Origin: Nitrososphaeria archaeon
GTDB lineage: Archaea > Thermoproteota > Nitrososphaeria > JACIWG01
Reading direction: 5' to 3'
Assembly (NCBI GenBank): GCA_029776065.1
Contig: JARVJP010000011.1
Coordinates: 62,001-126,000 of the forward strand
Length of the DNA: 64,000 nt
The notes under the pieces are model-generated. The model ran no database searches. It saw nothing but the letters and a program-made list of their open reading frames with translations, and was not told the origin of the DNA. This document shows, piece by piece, positions 25,797 to 36,300 of this stretch (positions are counted from its first letter, which is position 1; each line of letters opens with the position of its first letter). Made by a program: the position numbers and the translations under genes.

Positions 25797-27050
25797 ATGT
25801 CTTCAAAATCTTTATTAGAAAATGTCATTCAACAATTAGAACTCGTTGGGGAGTCTCTAAAATTAGATAGAAATATTATAGAATTTCTCAAGCATCCAAA
25901 AAGAACGGTTGAAGTGTCTGTCCCAGTTAAGAGAGATGATGGTTCGATCAGCATCTTTAAAGGTTATAGAGTCCAACATACCGATGCGAGAGGGCCATAT
26001 AAAGGAGGAATTAGGTATCACCCAGATGTTACATTAGATGAAATTAAAGCTTTAGCTATGCTAATGACTTGGAAGTGCGCTGTTGTAGACATACCTTATG
26101 GGGGTGCTAAAGGGGGAGTGATATGTGACCCATATAAGATGTCTACAAACGAAGTCGAACGTTTAACTCGTAGATATACTGCTATGGTATCCGATATAAT
26201 CGGTCCATTCAGAGATGTCCCTGCTCCCGATATAAATACGGGGGCTAGGGAAATGGCTTGGATAATGGATACATATAGCCAATTGCATGGTTACTTAATA
26301 CCTGAAGTCGTAACAGGTAAACCTCTTACTGTGGGCGGTTCTGAAGGAAGGTTAGATGCTACTGGGAAGGGTATAGCAATATGTGCTAAAGAAGCTTTAA
26401 AGGTATTGGGTCTAGAAAAGACTTCTGTTGCAATTCACGGATTTGGGAAGGTTGGTTCTTATGCAGCATATTGGATGAATAAGTTCGGAGTTAAGGTCAT
26501 CGCTATAAGTACCCATTTGGGAAGCGCTTACGACTCTGGAGGAATAAATGTGGAACTTGCGATGGAAATGGGAGTGAACTCAGATGCTCGGCGTATAATG
26601 AACTACCCTAAAGGTCAAGTCTCTAAAGACCCTGATGTCCCATTGTATGTGGATGCAGATGTACTTATTCCGGCTTCGATGGAAAATGTAATCACATCTA
26701 AAAAAGCCGAAAGAATAAAGGCAAAACTTATAGTAGAGGGCGCAAATGGTCCAACTACACCTGAAGCAGATAAAATACTTGAAGAGAAAAAGATATTTGT
26801 GGTGCCAGATATTTTAGCGAACGCAGGGGGAGTAACAGTAAGCTACTTAGAATGGCTCCAAAACCTTCATAGAGAACATTGGAGTTTAAATGAAGTAAGC
26901 AATAAGCTTGAAGAAAGGATGGTAACATCCTTTAAAGATATTTACAGATTTCTTTTAAAAAACAAAAACATAAGCATGAGGGAAGCTGCGATGATGGTTG
27001 CTGTAAAAAGAGTTGCAAGTGCGTTAAAAGATTTAGGAGTATGGCCTTAA
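25797..27050 (+). CDS. gdhA: Glutamate dehydrogenase (hexameric type)
   Basis: 417 residues, the standard length of the archaeal hexameric enzyme. Substrate domain: HTDARGPYKGGIRYHP, then MTWKCAVVDIPYGGAKGG with the catalytic Lys, and PAPDINTGAREMAW. Coenzyme domain: VAIHGFGKVGSYAAYW, a Rossmann GxGxxG fingerprint, then VEGANGPTTPEA. It interconverts glutamate and 2-oxoglutarate plus ammonia. It has a leaderless promoter and diverges from an amino acid permease gene, consistent with amino acid catabolism or ammonia assimilation. NAD versus NADP use cannot be settled from sequence. Confidence 0.96.
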   Translation: MSSKSLLENVIQQLELVGESLKLDRNIIEFLKHPKRTVEVSVPVKRDDGSISIFKGYRVQHTDARGPYKGGIRYHPDVTLDEIKALAMLMTWKCAVVDIPYGGAKGGVICDPYKMSTNEVERLTRRYTAMVSDIIGPFRDVPAPDINTGAREMAWIMDTYSQLHGYLIPEVVTGKPLTVGGSEGRLDATGKGIAICAKEALKVLGLEKTSVAIHGFGKVGSYAAYWMNKFGVKVIAISTHLGSAYDSGGINVELAMEMGVNSDARRIMNYPKGQVSKDPDVPLYVDADVLIPASMENVITSKKAERIKAKLIVEGANGPTTPEADKILEEKKIFVVPDILANAGGVTVSYLEWLQNLHREHWSLNEVSNKLEERMVTSFKDIYRFLLKNKNISMREAAMMVAVKRVASALKDLGVWP

Positions 27051-27109
27051 GATACACACTGTTAATTAATCTTTATTTATTTAGGAGTAGAAGTTGTTGT
27101 AGAAATGGC

Positions 27110-27901
27110 ATGTTGAATGATGTTGAATTTATCTGCAGGGGTGGGTTTGGTAGCGAGGCTGAGATCGATGTTGAACTTAGAAGGTCGTTTCCTGGTATAG
27201 GAGGGAATATACGTACGTACCAGGCTTTGCCTGTAGCCTTTAGAAAGGAGTTCAGTAAATCAATGAATATAGGGCACAAACTCTTTCTCAAGCATACAAT
27301 CATAAAGAAGCTTGAAGATTACTTTTTTAAGAAGGGACTCTATCAGTACGCGCACATAACTAGGCCTCTTGGTTCGTCTGAGGTCGGATATATTTATGAA
27401 TGGGCTTTTGGCAGTGACGTCTTCCCATGGTACTACACCGATGAAGAGGGAGACAGTGTCCCAGTTGAATTGGATGATTGGAGGAACTTCGTTGAAGCAT
27501 TTAGTGAGGCAGGTATCGATCTTCAGAAGGACTGCACAGACCCAGATAATGGGCGAGTGTCACAGAATATTATACACCAGTTCCCTTTTGGAGCTAGCTT
27601 TAGTCAGCCTAAACTTAACCGTCTTTGGAAGAGGATCGACTTCGGTGATAAGAGTGTTGTTATAAACTATGATCGTTTCTTGTCGTACGTAGATCGGAAT
27701 GAGGTTGATATGAGAGAAAATTTGAGGGTTGGAAGGTATGATATGATAAAACTTGCGTGTAAATACTTGATGTATGGTGAGCAGATGGATCCTAGGGAGC
27801 TTGGGGAGTTAACAGTGTTGGTGAGAGACTATAGGCTTTCAACTTTGTCGCATCTTAACACGAGAGGTGTGGAGGGGGCGCGAGAGGTGAAGCTTCTCTA
27901 G
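27110..27901 (+). CDS. Conserved-looking protein of unknown function
   Basis: About 263 residues from the ATG at 27110; an in-frame start at 27041 overlaps the glutamate dehydrogenase stop and adds a basic/Cys stretch. No family recognised. Faint kinase-like features are visible: a glycine-containing start (CRGGFGSEAEIDVEL), a central YEWAFGSDVFPW hinge-like segment, and FGDKSVVINYDRF later, but no clear catalytic Lys/Asp set. Soluble, with no signal or membrane segment. Codon use is rich in GAT, GTT and AGG, like the neighbouring extein DNA of the reductase. It ends ~130 nt before the reductase start. Function open. Confidence 0.6.
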   Translation: MLNDVEFICRGGFGSEAEIDVELRRSFPGIGGNIRTYQALPVAFRKEFSKSMNIGHKLFLKHTIIKKLEDYFFKKGLYQYAHITRPLGSSEVGYIYEWAFGSDVFPWYYTDEEGDSVPVELDDWRNFVEAFSEAGIDLQKDCTDPDNGRVSQNIIHQFPFGASFSQPKLNRLWKRIDFGDKSVVINYDRFLSYVDRNEVDMRENLRVGRYDMIKLACKYLMYGEQMDPRELGELTVLVRDYRLSTLSHLNTRGVEGAREVKLL

Positions 27902-28030
27902 CTTTGGGTTACGTTTTTATCAAAACTTTTTTACTATATTTCCATATAAAAGAATTCAGTTTCTCATGATTTGTCAATTATTTATGACACCTATATTAAT
28001 TACCTTAGAATATAGACATTAAGGCTTGCT

Positions 28031-31000
28031 TTGGAACAACTAAATCTTACAGACAATGCTCTCCTGATTTTGGAGAAAAGGTATCTAGCGAAGGACGAGG
28101 ATGGGAAGGTTATCGAAACACCTTCAGAAATGTTCCTTCGAGTAGCTAAGGCTGTTGCTTCTGCTGAAAAACTCTACGGGAAGAGTGATGAGGAGGTAGA
28201 ATCTTGGGCGAACGAATTTTATAAGATTATGTCAAGTCTAGAGTTCTTGCCGAACAGCCCTACCTTGATGAACGCTGGCCGCCCCCTAGGCCAACTTTCA
28301 GCCTGTTTCGTCCTCCCAGTAGAGGATTCTATGGAAGGGATCTTTGACGCAGTGAAGAACGCTGCCTTGATTCATAAGAGTGGTGGTGGCTGTATAGAAA
28401 AGGGCTCTAGAATATTTACAACACATTGTGGTATAGAAAGAATAGAGAAAGTTTACGAGAGCCTAAAAGCGGGGAGGACTATAGTCAAAGGAACGGATAA
28501 AGAATTTGTTGATGTCTCAGACCTTAACATCCTGACTCCAACCTTTGACAAAAGTTCTGGACGTATGGTGTGGGGTAATGTGCAAAAGTTATGGAAGTAC
28601 CAACTACCTAGGGAGAAAACTGTTAGAATCTTTACAAAAGGAGGTTGTGAAGTGACAGTTAGTGATTGGCATCCTTTCTTTGTTTTTGAAAAAGGAAGAA
28701 TTTTACAAAAAGAAGCTGGGGAATTAAAGGTTGGAGACTATATACTATCATCAAACTCTAGTTTAGTTGAGAACTGGCCTTACAAAGATTATAGAAGGAT
28801 TTGTGAACTTGTTCTAGATGAGAAATTTGGTTGGTTGGTTGGCTTAGTTTTGACGGATGGTTCCATCGATAAAACTAAGAACGGCTATAGACTGAGAATA
28901 TTTAATTCTGATAAGATAATAATCGATACTGCCATAGAAATCCTTGCTGATTTGACTGGTATACACTATTCTATAGGAAAAGATACGCGTTCTAAGCACA
29001 CTGTTTACAGAATAACTGTATGCAATAGTAGATTGATAGACACTATAAGAAAGCTGAACAGAGGAAGAATAGGCAAGAAAGAAGATATAGTTCGTATACC
29101 AGAAGAGATTTTCAAGTCTCCTCTTTCTGTGATAGGTGCTTTTCTAGCAGGAGTGGTGGACGGCGACGGTTATGTTTCCCTTAACAAGAAACAAATAGAA
29201 CTATGTTCTGCAAGTGAAGAGTTTGCTGAGGATCTATGTGTCCTACTTCACCTTTTTGGTATTAAAAGTAGTTTTAGGAGGAGGAAAGATAGAAGGAACA
29301 GAAGATGGAAGGAGCTTTACGAAATTCTTATAAGTGGTTTGGATAGCTTTGAGGGTCTCTCGAATTTTATAATGTCTTACATGCGCAGTAAAGTAAAGCT
29401 TGAAAGGCTTAATGGATGGTTGAACGTAAAGAATACGTCTCTTTCTGCGCAGATTATGTTTGAAATGATTGAGCCGTTCTTGGTGGAAGTGGGCGTGGAA
29501 ACTCGTTCAAGAGAAATCTGGAGAAAGTCAATAGTAGTTAACAGCAAGAGATTCTTCCTTGGCAGATGGAAGCAAAAGAAGGGGATTAGCCGTAGGAAAT
29601 TGTTGTTGTTGATAGACGAATTGCTTGCTTGTAGCGGGCTTTCCGATTTTTCAAAGGGGAAACTTAGGTCTCTTAAGAATGTATTACCTTCTTTGATGAA
29701 GATACGAAAGATAGAAAAAGAGGTCGCTGAGGGAGAGTTTTTTGACCTTACAGTAGAAGGAACGAACAATTATTTGGCTGGCAAACATGGTCTAGCAATA
29801 ATTCACAACACAGGTTTCTCCTTCTCTAGGCTTAGGCCGGCGAATGATATTGTAAAATCGACTAGAGGGGTGTCTAGTGGTCCTGTTTCATTTATGAGGG
29901 TGTTTGATGCCGCTACGGAGGCGATTAAGCAGGGTGGCACTAGGAGGGGTGCTAACATGGGTGTTCTAAGGGTTGATCACCCGGATATCCGTTCATTTAT
30001 AACATGTAAGTTGGATAAGAAGTCTTTTCAGAACTTCAACATATCTGTTGCTATAACAGACGAGTTTATGGAGACGCTTAAGGTAGATGGTGAATACAAC
30101 CTTGTGAACCCTAGGACAGGTCAACCGGTCAAAGCAGAGAAGGCAAGGGATGTCTTTAACCTAATTGTTGAGACCGCATGGGCTACTGGCGACCCAGGAG
30201 TAATATTCATCGACCAGGTGAACAAGCAGAACCCGCTTAAGGCAATAGCTTCAATAGAAAGCACCAACCCTTGTATTACTGGTGATGCTCGTGTTTCCAC
30301 AGAATTCGGTTTGATTAAGATGGAAGAACTCGTTCAAAGATACTCCCAAGGAGGTATTAACGTTGTAACAGATAACAGAGTTCCTATAAAGATATTAAAT
30401 CCTGATGGCACGGTAATGTTGCTCCAGAACGAGGAAGATGGTGTAAGTGCTCACCCGATTTTAAAGGCTTTTTCCTCCGGGGTAAAAAAAGTGTATAAAA
30501 TAGCAACCGAATCTGGATACGAAGTTGAGGTAACTCCTGACCACAAGGTGCTTACTAGAAGGGGTTGGGTCAGAGCATCCGATCTAACTACAGAAGACTA
30601 TCTGTTTATACAATCAGGGGAAGGAATGTTCAGCAAAGACCAGAGCCTCCCATTCGAGGTAATCAACGAAGTCAAAGGGCAGAACGGGAGGGTAACCAGA
30701 CTAAACCTGCCAACAAAATGGAGTAGGGAACTAGGCCAGGTACTTGGATGGCTTATAGGAGACGGCTGGATGAGGGAGGGAAAAGACTGCAGAGTAGGAT
30801 TCACATTCTCAAAGGAAGACAGGGTTATACTTGACTATCTGAAGCCCGTACTTAATGGATGGTACGGACAAGACATAAAAGAGGTTGAGAGAGGAAATGG
30901 TGTTTACCATCTATCATACCACTCAAAACCATTCGTAGAATTCTTCAAAAAGTTAGGGGTAAAACCGGTGCCTGCAAGCCAGAAGAGGGTGCCAGAAACA

Positions 31001-32956
31001 ATATTCACAGCACCAAAAGAAGCGGTAATAGGCTTCCTCCAAGGACTATTCAGCTCAGATGGTACGGTCAGAGATTCATTAAAAAGTGAAAGCGACTGGA
31101 TCGCTCTCACATCTTCAAGTTTGAAGTTGCTTAAGGAAGTTCAGATAATACTTGGGAACCTAGGCATAAAGTCCAGTATCTTTAACAGGTCAAGGCCTAG
31201 ACGAGATAACCTTTTCGCATATATTGACAAAAATGGGAATAGAAGAACATATTCTTCTGACGGAATATCATATGAACTAGGTCTATTTGGTTCGAACATA
31301 GACAGATTTAAAGAAGAAATCGGATTCATCGTAACTATCAAGCAAGAAAGGTTGAATAATATTCGCCCTAGGGTGAGAAAACCAGTTAATTATTCAGACA
31401 AGGTTGCATCTGTTACATCTGCAGGTATAAAGCAGGTTTACGACCTTACTGAACCTTTCTCGCACTCCATGATCGCTAACTCATTGGTTATTCATCAATG
31501 TGGCGAACAGCCTCTTTTGCCTTATGAGTCTTGTAATTTGGGGTCTATTAATTTGGGTTTGATGGTTAAGTTGGTTGATGGTGTTTGTGTTGTTGACTTT
31601 GATCGTTTGAGGCGGGTGGTTTGGTCTGCGGTGCGTTTTCTCGATGATGTTATTGATGTGAATAGGTATCCTTTGGAGGAGATTGAGCGGATGACTAAGG
31701 CGAATAGGAAGATTGGTTTGGGTGTTATGGGTTTCGCTGACCTCCTTATCGAGTTGGGTGTGCCCTATGATAGTGAGGAAGCTTTAAAGGTGGCTGAGAA
31801 CGTTATGAAGTTTATTTCTGATGAGGCGAGGGCTTGTTCTGTGTCATTGGCGAGGGAGAAAGGTAGTTTCCCTAACTTTGAAAAGAGTTCTCTATTTGGG
31901 CAGTATCCTTGTATTAGGAACTCGACTTTGACTACGATTGCTCCAACAGGTACTATCAGCATGATCGCAGGGTGTTCCAGTGGGATAGAACCCCTATTTT
32001 CTGTGGTGTATGTTAAGCATGTTTTGGATGGAGCTGACCTTGTGGAAGTCAACCCATACTTTGAGAAGATTGCTAAAGAAAAGGGGTTCTACAGTGAGGA
32101 GTTGATGAAGAAGGTTGCTGAAAAAGGGTCTGTTAGGGGACTTGAACTTATTCCTAAAGATGTGCAAAGGCTTTTTGTTAGCGCGCATGACGTTGCTCCA
32201 GAGTTTCATGTACGAATGCAGGCTGCTTTCCAGAAGTATGTGGATAACGCGGTCTCAAAGACCGTCAACCTAGAAAATGATTGTGCTAAAGAAGAGGTTG
32301 GAAGGGTATTCCTTTTAGCGTACGAGCTTGGATGTAAAGGGGTGACCATATACCGTGATAAGAGCAAAGACGCGCAGGTTATAAGTTTCGGACTTGGCGA
32401 GGTAAAGGAGAAGCCGATGGCGAAGCCGAGGGAACGCCCTCCCATAACTAAGGGCTTTACCTATAAGATAAGAACAGGTTGCGGTAACCTTTACGTGACT
32501 ATTAATGAAGATGAAAGCGGTCTATGTGAAGTTTTCACTACCATGGGTAAATCCGGAGGCTGTATGAATAGTTTCGCTGAAGGCTTGAGTAGACTCATCT
32601 CTCTATCTCTGCGCAGCGGTGTAGATCCGAGTGCGATAATTGAACAGCTCAAAGGCATCAGGTGCCCTATCCCGACATGGAGCGAAGGCGTCCAAGTTCT
32701 GTCGTGTTCTCATGCGATCGCCCAGGCTATGGAAATGCGTCTTAACGGGCGAGTTAAGGAACAAGAATCCCTCTTGAAGTACTCGGAAGCCATAGCAGAA
32801 AAGGTTGAATCAGCGGATCAAAAAGGGCAAGAGCATATTGAGAGGAAGGATTACTTAAATGGTATGCCACCAACATGTCCAGAATGCGCTGCCCCTCTTC
32901 AATACTCTGAGGGGTGTTTGATATGTCCCGCATGTGGATATAGCGCGTGCTCATAA
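28031..32956 (+). CDS. nrdJ: Adenosylcobalamin-dependent ribonucleotide reductase (class II) with two inteins
   Basis: 1641 residues including two inteins (residues 121-593 and 748-1156), leaving a mature enzyme of about 759 residues. Extein motifs: [13 protein letters not shown] (first redox Cys), [21 protein letters not shown] (Asn-x-Cys-x-Glu radical site), [21 protein letters not shown], and the class II-type C-terminal region with TSCPD-like sequence (residues ~1470-1560, [14 protein letters not shown]...CPIPTW). The tail adds a zinc-ribbon-like CPEC/CPAC module. It reduces ribonucleotides to deoxyribonucleotides with B12. It starts at a TTG. The second extein joint lies directly before the radical Cys. 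No nrdB is needed or seen. Confidence 0.96.
   Translation: [1641 protein letters not shown]
28391..29809 (+). mobile_element. Intein 1 in nrdJ, LAGLIDADG endonuclease type
   Basis: 473 residues inserted in HKSGGG|TGFSFS. Begins CIEKGSRIF (Cys1), block B-like [15 protein letters not shown], two LAGLIDADG-type motifs ([12 protein letters not shown] and [12 protein letters not shown]), and ends [11 protein letters not shown] followed by Thr as the +1 nucleophile. The splicing residues (Cys1, block-B His, HN end, Thr+1) are all present, and both endonuclease acidic residues are intact, so homing is still possible. Confidence 0.93.
30272..31498 (+). mobile_element. Intein 2 in nrdJ, ending in Gln, LAGLIDADG endonuclease type
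   Basis: 409 residues in STNP|CGEQ. Begins [10 protein letters not shown] (Cys1), block B-like [17 protein letters not shown], endonuclease motifs [14 protein letters not shown] and [15 protein letters not shown], and ends [13 protein letters not shown] with Cys+1. The terminal residue is Gln in place of Asn, which changes the last cyclisation step (glutarimide rather than succinimide). The +1 Cys is the enzyme's own catalytic cysteine, so splicing fidelity is essential to make active reductase. Confidence 0.92.
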
Positions 32957-32983
32957 CTTTTACAATCTCTTATCTTAGGTAAT

Positions 32984-32992
32984 GTTTAAATA
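32984..32992 (+). promoter_or_regulatory. Possible TATA box of the rpoH-rpoB-rpoA operon
   Basis: tttaaatac lies ~80 nt upstream of the rpoH ATG in the gap after the reductase gene. With this box the rpoH transcript would have a ~50-nt leader, so the assignment is tentative. SD-like GAGGTGAG precedes the rpoH start. Confidence 0.35.
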
Positions 32993-33067
32993 CCGATTGT
33001 CTGAGGGTTTATTAGGCGTTTTTGATGGAAATTCTTTCAAATGACCTCTGTATAGAGGTGAGCTTCT

Positions 33068-33322
33068 ATGAGTAAAAAAGCGGAAAAGAAAGAGTTTTTA
33101 ATTTCTGATCACATTTTAGTTCCAAAGCATGAAATATTATCTAATGAAGAGGCTCAGAAGGTTCTTGAAGTCTACCACGTGAAGCCACATCAGTTACCAT
33201 ATATTTTATCAACAGATCCCGTAATAAAGGAACTCGGAGCGAAACCAGGTGATATCATAAAGATAACTAGAACCAGTGAAGCCTCTGGTGTTGCGTATTA
33301 CTATAGATATGTTGTAGAGTGA
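33068..33322 (+). CDS. rpoH: RNA polymerase subunit H (Rpb5 C-terminal homologue)
   Basis: 84 residues, typical for archaeal RpoH. Contains DHILVPKHEILSNEEAQKVLEVY and PYILSTDPVIKELGAKPGDIIKITR with SGVAYYYRYV at the end, the conserved core of Rpb5's C-terminal assembly domain. An SD-like GAGGTGAG (33055-33062) precedes the ATG. First gene of the RNA polymerase operon, with rpoB beginning only a few nucleotides after its stop. Confidence 0.97.
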   Translation: MSKKAEKKEFLISDHILVPKHEILSNEEAQKVLEVYHVKPHQLPYILSTDPVIKELGAKPGDIIKITRTSEASGVAYYYRYVVE

Positions 33323-33328
33323 TAGTTG

Positions 33329-36300
33329 ATGGTGGAGAAAAAGGCACAGGATTTGTGGCCTCTTCTCAAGACCATTGTAGAAGAGGAGGGAATTGCTAGA
33401 CAGCATATAAACTCCTATAATGAGTTTGTGAAGTACGGTTTACAAACTATCGTCGATGAGATAGGTAAGATAGATGTCGAAACGTTAACTAACCCCTATA
33501 CTGTGCAATTTGGAAAAATCAGAGTCGGTGCGCCGAGGGTCACTGAACACGATGCTTCGAAGACATTTGTCTCACCGATGGAAGCTAGGATAAGGAATCT
33601 AACATATTCCGCCCCAATAGAGTTAGAAATGAAGATAGTCTCAAATGGAGTGGTTACCGATTCACAGTTTCTTTATATTGGAGATTTACCTGTTATGGTC
33701 AAGTCAGACCTTTGTCCCTTATCTAAGAAGTCATACGATGAACTAATCGAAGAAGGTGAGGATTACTTAGATCCAGGAGGATACTTCATAATAAATGGTT
33801 CAGAGCGTGTTATCGTAGGCCTAGAAGACCTGGCTCCAAATAAAATCCTTGTTGATGTAAAAAAGCAAGGAGGAGTAAACATTTATGTTGCAACCGTCTA
33901 TTCCTCAGTTGTTGGGTACAGGTCGAAGCTTGAACTATCCCTACATCAAGATGGTGTAATTTACGCTAGGTTCTCCAACGTCCCAACCGATATCCCCGTA
34001 GTAGTGTTGATGAGGGCTTTAGGTCTTGAATCCGATAGGGAAATCGTAGAAGCAATATCACTTAAACCTGAAATTCAAGACTTCCTAGGACCAACCTTTG
34101 ATAAAAGCAGCGATGTTGTAAGCGTCAGTAATGCTCTTGTATACTTAGGTAACAGGGTTGCCCACGGTCTACAAGAAGAATATCGTGTTAAACGCGCTGA
34201 AAACGTCCTAGACTGGGGGTTACTTCCACACCTAGGGAAAATGCCACAGAACCGTATTGACAAAGCACTCTTCATAGGAGAAGCCGTATGTAAACTTCTA
34301 GAGTATAAATTAGGGTGGATTCCCTCTGACGATAAAGACCATTATGGAAATAAGGTCATACGTCTTGCTGGCCAGCTCTTAGCAGACCTATTCAGAACCT
34401 GCTTTAGAAACCTTGTAAAGGATATGAAGTATCAACTAGAACATTCAGGGCAGAAGAGGGGAATAGGTGTAGTTAATGTTGCGATTCGCCCCGGGATAAT
34501 AACCGACAAACTAAGAAATGCTATTGCAACAGGGAACTGGGGGAGAGGGAAGGTGGGCATAACGCAGCTACTTGATAGGACCAATTACCTCTCCACAATA
34601 AGTCATCTTAGGAGAATACAGTCTCCACTTTCAAGAAGTCAACCGAACTTTGAGGCAAGAGACCTTCACCCAACCCATTTTGGAAGGATCTGCCCTTGTG
34701 AGACACCTGAAGGCTCAAATTGTGGTCTTGTAAAGAACCTTGCTCTTTCAGCAATTATCTCGGTTGCATCAGACCCTAGAGAGATATACAACGTGGTGTC
34801 GCAGATTGGGCTCATCCCATATAGAGATGCCTCTAGAGAGATGAAGATGAATGGTGCTAGAGTCTTCCTTGACAGTAGCCTGATCGGTTATGTTCTGGAT
34901 GCGAAGGGGATGTGCGAAGAATTTAGAAATATGAGGCGAAACGGGTTAATAAATAATGACGTGAGCATATACCTGAAGCTTCCTCAGAATCCTAACGCTG
35001 AGACGAGGATCTACATAAACGCTTACTCGGGGAGGGTTCTTAGACCATTAATAGTCGTCAAAGACGGTGTTCCTAAACTTAAACAAGAAGATCTAGACGA
35101 AGTGCTTAAAGGAAAGGTTTCTTGGAGGGAGCTCTTGAAGAAAGGGGAACTCGAACTGATAGACGCTAACGAAGAAGAAAACTGCTTGATTGTAACCAGC
35201 CCAAGTCAACTGACAGCAGAGCATACACATTTAGAGATCTCAATGACTGGCATGCTTGGTGCAGTTGCATCGATTATACCTTATGCAGAGCATAATCAAT
35301 CACCTAGAAACACATATGAAAGTGCGATGGCAAAGCAGGCACTTGGATTTCCATCCCCAACGTATAAGCATATAATGAATGTTAGAGCGCATCTCCTAAT
35401 TTACCCACAGAAGCCAATGGTGACGACCGGTTCATTTGAAATGTTAAATCTCAACGACAGACCTATAGGCCAAAACGCGGTGGTAGCTGTTATGTCGTAT
35501 GAAGGATACAACATTGAAGACGCTATCGTAATGAACAAAGCCTCTGTTGAGAGAGGATTTGGGAGGACATTCTTCTTTAGACTTTACGAAGCTGAAGCAC
35601 AACTTTACCTAGGGGGAATGAAAGACAGGTTCGAAATACCTGGCCCTGATGCCAACGTTAAAGGCTATCGTGGCGACAAGTTCTATCGCCTTCTAGAGCA
35701 TGACGGTGCCACATTCCCAGAGGCTAACGTTTTAGGAGGCGACGTTCTAATTGGTAGAGTCAGCCCACCACGCTTTACCGAAGAATACAGAGAAATCGAA
35801 GTGAGTGGTCCATACATGAGAGACACATCGGTTGCTGTAAGGCCCTCTGAAACTGGGATAGTCGACTCAATAATAATGTCTGTTAACATGGAAGGAGGTA
35901 GAATGTTCAAGATCAAGGTTAGAGACATGCGTGTTCCAGAAATTGGCGACAAGTTTGCTTCAAGGCATGGGCAAAAAGGTATCGTAGGCCTACTCGCACA
36001 ACCAGAAGACATGCCATACACAGAAGATGGAATAATTCCTGATCTTATAATAAACCCACACGCTTTCCCTTCAAGAATGACTGTAGGACAGTTTATTGAA
36101 TCAATAGGGGGGAAAGTAGGTTCTTTGAGGGGTTCTATAGTGGATGGGACTGCTTTTTCAGGAGAAAAAGTTGATTCGATAGAGAAACAACTTAAAGATC
36201 TTGGGTTCATCAAAACAGGCAAGGAAGTTATGTACGATGGAAGAACAGGTAGAAGGTATCCAGCTGAAATCTTCATCGGCGTCGTCTACTACCAGAAGCT

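Noticed and set aside
28031..32956. Reading the reductase as several separate genes
   Set aside because: The frame is uninterrupted and the inserted parts have intein splice blocks and LAGLIDADG motifs at conserved sites.
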